17,327 bases of DNA from CAVSWN01 sp046728115. GTDB taxonomy: Bacteria > Acidobacteriota > Vicinamibacteria > Vicinamibacterales > CAVVIG01. Where the stretch lies: positions 1 to 17,327 of the forward strand of contig JBKPDW010000379.1 of the NCBI GenBank assembly GCA_046728115.1, in the 5' to 3' direction. The notes under the pieces are model-generated. The model ran no database searches. It was not told the origin of the DNA and saw nothing but the letters and a program-made list of their open reading frames with translations. Position 1 is the first letter of the stretch. Every line of letters begins with the position of its first letter. A program made the translations under genes and the position numbers. Positions 14,814 to 17,327 of this stretch are shown one piece after another.

Positions 14814-16727
14814 ATGGCGAAGAGCATCCGGCCTGTCGGTCGCCGTCGATTCCTGCAAGGCGCCGCTGTTGGCGCCGCCGCTGCGCTGGCGGCGAAGACG
14901 GCGCCGGTCGCGGTAGTTCAAGCTCAAGGCGGGGCGCCGCAGAACCGCTCAGTTCCTCCATCGCCAGCCGACGCTCAACTGCTGGCCGACACGGCGCCGC
15001 CCACGCCGCGCGAAAATCCGCGCATCATCGAGCATCCCGCCTCCGACTTCATGGTCGACGTGATCAAGAGCCTCGGCTTCGAGTACGTCGGGGCCAATCC
15101 TGGATCGAGCTTCGAGGGGCTGCACGAATCGATCATCAACTACGGAGAGAACAAGCTGCCGGAGCTGCTGACGTGCTGCCACGAGGAGTCGGCCGTCGCG
15201 ATGGCGCACGGCTACGCCAAGATCGAGGGGCGGCCGATGCTTGCGATTCTGCATGGCAACATCGGTCTGCAACACGCGTCGATGGCGATCTACAACGCCT
15301 ACGCCGATCGCGTGCCCGTCTTCATCATCGCCGGCAACTGGCGCGACGCGGGGGCGCGCGCCAACGGCGTCAACTCGTATCACAGCGCCCAGGACATGGC
15401 GCTCATCGTTCGCGACTACGTGAAGTGGGACGACGAGCCAGGGTCGCTCGCCGCGTTCGCCGAATCGGCCGTACGCGCGTACAAGATCGCGATGACGCCG
15501 CCGATGGAGCCCGTCCTCCTCGTGCTCGATCACGACATGCAGGAGCGGGCGCTGGCGGCGGCGCCCGTGCGCATTCCACGGCTCACGATGCCCGCGTTTC
15601 CAGTCGGCGATCCAGGCGCCGTGCGCGAGGCGGCCAAACTCCTCCTCGCGGCCGAGAATCCGCGCATCAATGCCGGTCGCCTGGCGCGGACGCCTGAAGG
15701 GATCACGCGGCTCGTCGAGCTCGCCGAGCTCCTGCAGGCGCCGGTCAACGGCGGCGGCGACCGCGTGAACTTCCCATCGCGGCATCCGCTTGCCGGCACT
15801 GGCGGATCCGCGGCGGCGGACGTCATCCTGAACCTCGAGGTCCAGGGTGGAGGCGGCCCCGGATTCGTCGCGACGCAACGCGCGCCGAACGCGAAGACGA
15901 TCAGCATCTCGTCGCTCGATCTGTTCATCAAGAGCAACCTGCAGGACTTCCAGCATCTGGCGGAGGTCGACATCGCGATGGCAGCCGACGCCGAGGCGAC
16001 GCTGCCGTTGCTCATCGACGAGGTGAAGCGACAGCTGACGCAGGATCGCAAACGTGCGCTCGAAGCCCGCGGCGCAAAGCTCGCGGAGATCCACCAGCAG
16101 GCACGGAGCGCGGCGATGGAGACCGCGGCGTACGGATGGGACTCGTCGCCGATCAGCCTTGCGCGGCTATGCGGAGAGATCTGGGCTCAGATCGAGCACG
16201 ACGACTGGTCGCTCGTGTCGTGGCAAGGGTTCATCAGCGGCTGGCCCGGGCGGCTGTGGAACATCGACAAGCATTACCACTACATCGGCGGCCAGGGTGC
16301 AGGCGCGATGGGGTACGGCGCGCCCGCGGCCGTCGGCGCCGCGCTCGCGAACCGCAAGCACGGGCGGCTGTCGATCAACATTCAGACCGATGGCGATCTC
16401 AACTACGCGCCGGGCGTGCTCTGGACCGCGTGTCACCATCAGATCCCGTTGCTGACCGTGATGCACAACAATCGCGCGTATCACCAGGAAGTGATGTTCA
16501 TCCAGCAGATGTCGAGCCGCCGCAACCGTGGCGGCGATCGCGCACACATCGGGACGACGATCAAGGATCCCAACATCGACTACGCAAAAATGGCGCAGGC
16601 CTACGGCATGTACGGCGAAGGGCCGATCTCGAACCCGAAGGATCTTGCGCCGGCGCTCAAGCGCGCGGTCGAACGCGTCAAGAAGGGCGAGCCGGCGCTG
16701 CTCGATGTGATCACCCAGCCACGGTAG
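14814..16727 (+). CDS. Tat-exported thiamine-diphosphate-dependent enzyme (acetolactate synthase/decarboxylase superfamily)
   Basis: The product has 637 residues. The ATG at 14814 follows GGGAGG at 14802-14807 and places a twin-arginine signal at the N-terminus (GRRRFLQGAAVGAAAALAAK; R10-R11-R12-F-L-Q, cleavage near VQAQ at 35-38). A Pyr domain follows with the catalytic Glu in CCHEESAVAMAHGYAK (E124), then LHGNIGLQHASMAIYNAY, a central TPP_enzyme_M-like domain (about 330-470) and a PP domain. The cofactor motif reads T-D526-G527, then 24 residues, then N552-N553, so the usual GDG has Thr in place of the first Gly. The superfamily splits or joins C-C bonds next to a carbonyl of 2-oxo acids. 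Members are normally cytoplasmic; a Tat signal, which exports folded cofactor-loaded proteins, is unusual. Two c-type cytochrome genes follow on the same strand, suggesting a redox role. The substrate is unknown. Confidence 0.88.
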   Translation: MAKSIRPVGRRRFLQGAAVGAAAALAAKTAPVAVVQAQGGAPQNRSVPPSPADAQLLADTAPPTPRENPRIIEHPASDFMVDVIKSLGFEYVGANPGSSFEGLHESIINYGENKLPELLTCCHEESAVAMAHGYAKIEGRPMLAILHGNIGLQHASMAIYNAYADRVPVFIIAGNWRDAGARANGVNSYHSAQDMALIVRDYVKWDDEPGSLAAFAESAVRAYKIAMTPPMEPVLLVLDHDMQERALAAAPVRIPRLTMPAFPVGDPGAVREAAKLLLAAENPRINAGRLARTPEGITRLVELAELLQAPVNGGGDRVNFPSRHPLAGTGGSAAADVILNLEVQGGGGPGFVATQRAPNAKTISISSLDLFIKSNLQDFQHLAEVDIAMAADAEATLPLLIDEVKRQLTQDRKRALEARGAKLAEIHQQARSAAMETAAYGWDSSPISLARLCGEIWAQIEHDDWSLVSWQGFISGWPGRLWNIDKHYHYIGGQGAGAMGYGAPAAVGAALANRKHGRLSINIQTDGDLNYAPGVLWTACHHQIPLLTVMHNNRAYHQEVMFIQQMSSRRNRGGDRAHIGTTIKDPNIDYAKMAQAYGMYGEGPISNPKDLAPALKRAVERVKKGEPALLDVITQPR

Positions 16728-16744
16728 GACAGGGCAGCGAGTCA

Positions 16745-16776
16745 GGGATTAGGGTTGAGGGATAGGGATTAGGAGT
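16745..16776 (+). repeat. GGGATTA-like heptamer array abutting a start codon
   Basis: The units are GGGATTA (16745-16751), GGGTTGA (16752-16758), GGGATA (16759-16764), GGGATTA (16765-16771) and then GGAGT. The array ends at the ATG of the cytochrome c gene at 16777. AGGGA at 16764-16768 has suitable spacing to act as Shine-Dalgarno; AGGAG at 16771-16775 is only 1 base from the ATG. Confidence 0.8.
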
Positions 16777-17175
16777 ATGCGATTTCGTGTGTGGGCCTTA
16801 ACGTGGCTCGGTGTGGCTTCGTTCGGCATCTGCCTGTCCGCGCAAACCGCGCAGGCGCCCCCGCAGGCCCAGCCGGCCGCACCCGCGGGGAACGCGCAGG
16901 TCGGCAAAGATCTGTACGTGCGCTACAGCTGTTATGCCTGCCACGGCTACGACGGCCACGGCGGCGCCGGCGCGCGGCTCGTCCCAATGCGCATGACGGC
17001 CGATCGCTTCACGGCCTACGTACGCAATCCCCGCGGACCTCAGATGCCGCCCTATACCACCAAGCTGCTTGCTGACGAGCAGCTCGCGGACGTGTGGACG
17101 TACATCAAGAGCCTGCCCGTATCACCGGATGCCAAGGACATCCCGCTGCTTGCTCGCATCATGAGCGGGAAGTAG
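16777..17175 (+). CDS. Secreted mono-heme cytochrome c
   Basis: The product has 132 residues: a Sec signal (MRFRVWALTWLGVASFGICL, cleavage near SAQTAQA), a short Ala/Pro/Gln-rich lead and one class I cytochrome c domain. Heme is attached at C52-Y-A-C55-H56. The probable distal ligand is M90 in GPQMPPYTT, followed by the family's closing helix (DEQLADVWTYIKSLP). It would shuttle electrons in the periplasm. It starts 49 bp after the ThDP-enzyme stop, separated only by the GGGATTA-type repeat, so co-transcription is likely and it is a candidate electron acceptor for that enzyme. A GTG at 16789 is a possible alternative start but would shorten the signal peptide. Confidence 0.88.
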   Translation: MRFRVWALTWLGVASFGICLSAQTAQAPPQAQPAAPAGNAQVGKDLYVRYSCYACHGYDGHGGAGARLVPMRMTADRFTAYVRNPRGPQMPPYTTKLLADEQLADVWTYIKSLPVSPDAKDIPLLARIMSGK

Positions 17176-17202
17176 TTGACGTCGACAACGAGAGGAGCGT
17201 TC

Positions 17203-17327
17203 ATGAAGCGTGCGCACAGCGGTTTCATTGCCTTCGGCCTTATCGTGGTCGCCGTGTCGCTGGCGCGGGCGCAGGGCGCCCCGGCGGCGGGACAGCAGCA
17301 ACCACCGCCGCTGACCAACCTGCAGGT
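17203..17327 (+). CDS. Secreted protein, 5' part only; probable c-type cytochrome
   Basis: The ATG at 17203 has GAGGAG at 17192-17197 with 5-base spacing. The 41 visible codons give a Sec signal (MKRAHSGFIAFGLIVVAVSL, cleavage near ARAQG), an Ala/Gln/Pro-rich segment and PPPLTNLQV at the right edge. In Acidobacteria the NLQV motif directly after such a lead often opens small cytochromes resembling the reaction-centre cytochrome c subunit (NLQVLPKD, then CxxCH), as I recall. No heme motif is inside the window, so the class is inferred. It lies 27 bp after the mono-heme cytochrome and probably belongs to the same operon. Confidence 0.6.
   Translation, partial: MKRAHSGFIAFGLIVVAVSLARAQGAPAAGQQQPPPLTNLQ

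Noticed and set aside
14605..14961. 119-residue N-terminal extension of the DUF1592 protein
   Set aside because: It crosses the divergent regulatory gap and overlaps the ThDP-enzyme gene; the ATG at 14604 begins a clean signal peptide with GGGAG upstream.
16745..16776. Telomere-like TTAGGG/GGGATTA sequence as a replicon end
   Set aside because: It is only about 30 bp long, internal and flanked by genes of the same operon; a similar element at 10557-10575 is also internal.

Overview
The window is GC-rich, densely coded DNA from a Gram-negative soil-type bacterium. The gene content points to Acidobacteriota, most likely Vicinamibacteria or a close relative: an Oar-like TonB-dependent receptor with an N-terminal carboxypeptidase-regulatory domain, a DUF1587-1592-1588-1585 cytochrome paired with a DUF1552 protein, a secreted ankyrin protein, small c-type cytochromes, and many Sec or Tat signal peptides. 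This placement is inferred from gene families; no rRNA marker is present.

Layout. (1) Bases 1-232, minus: the 5' end of a secreted PQQ-type sugar dehydrogenase that runs off the left edge. (2) Bases 362-7082, plus: a nearly leaderless IclR regulator overlaps a large TonB-dependent receptor by 4 bp. A 480-bp repeat-filled spacer follows, then a Gfo/Idh/MocA oxidoreductase overlapping a Tat-exported SMP-30/gluconolactonase-like protein, closed by a candidate intrinsic terminator. This reads as an uptake and catabolism locus for a sugar-like or aromatic compound under IclR control. (3) Bases 7083-8079: no intact gene, two GC-rich hairpins, and the decayed C-terminal piece of a DUF2264 gene on the minus strand. 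(4) Bases 8080-8547, plus: a small di-heme cytochrome made of two similar halves. (5) Bases 14604 down to 8652, minus: an operon of DUF1592-type di-heme protein, DUF1552 protein and exported ankyrin protein. (6) Bases 14814-17327, plus, divergent from (5): a Tat-exported thiamine-diphosphate enzyme, a mono-heme cytochrome c and the start of a second probable cytochrome c.

Two things stand out. First, non-coding junctions carry short tandem repeats, mostly with a 7-bp period: GTGCTGG/GGCACC in the receptor-oxidoreductase spacer, ACTTCTG between convergent genes, and GGGATTA-like units just upstream of two start codons. An 8-bp variant runs into a third start codon. Second, a ThDP-dependent enzyme with its catalytic Glu and cofactor motif largely intact carries a twin-arginine signal and is followed by c-type cytochromes. 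This suggests an extracytoplasmic ThDP reaction that may be coupled to periplasmic electron transfer.
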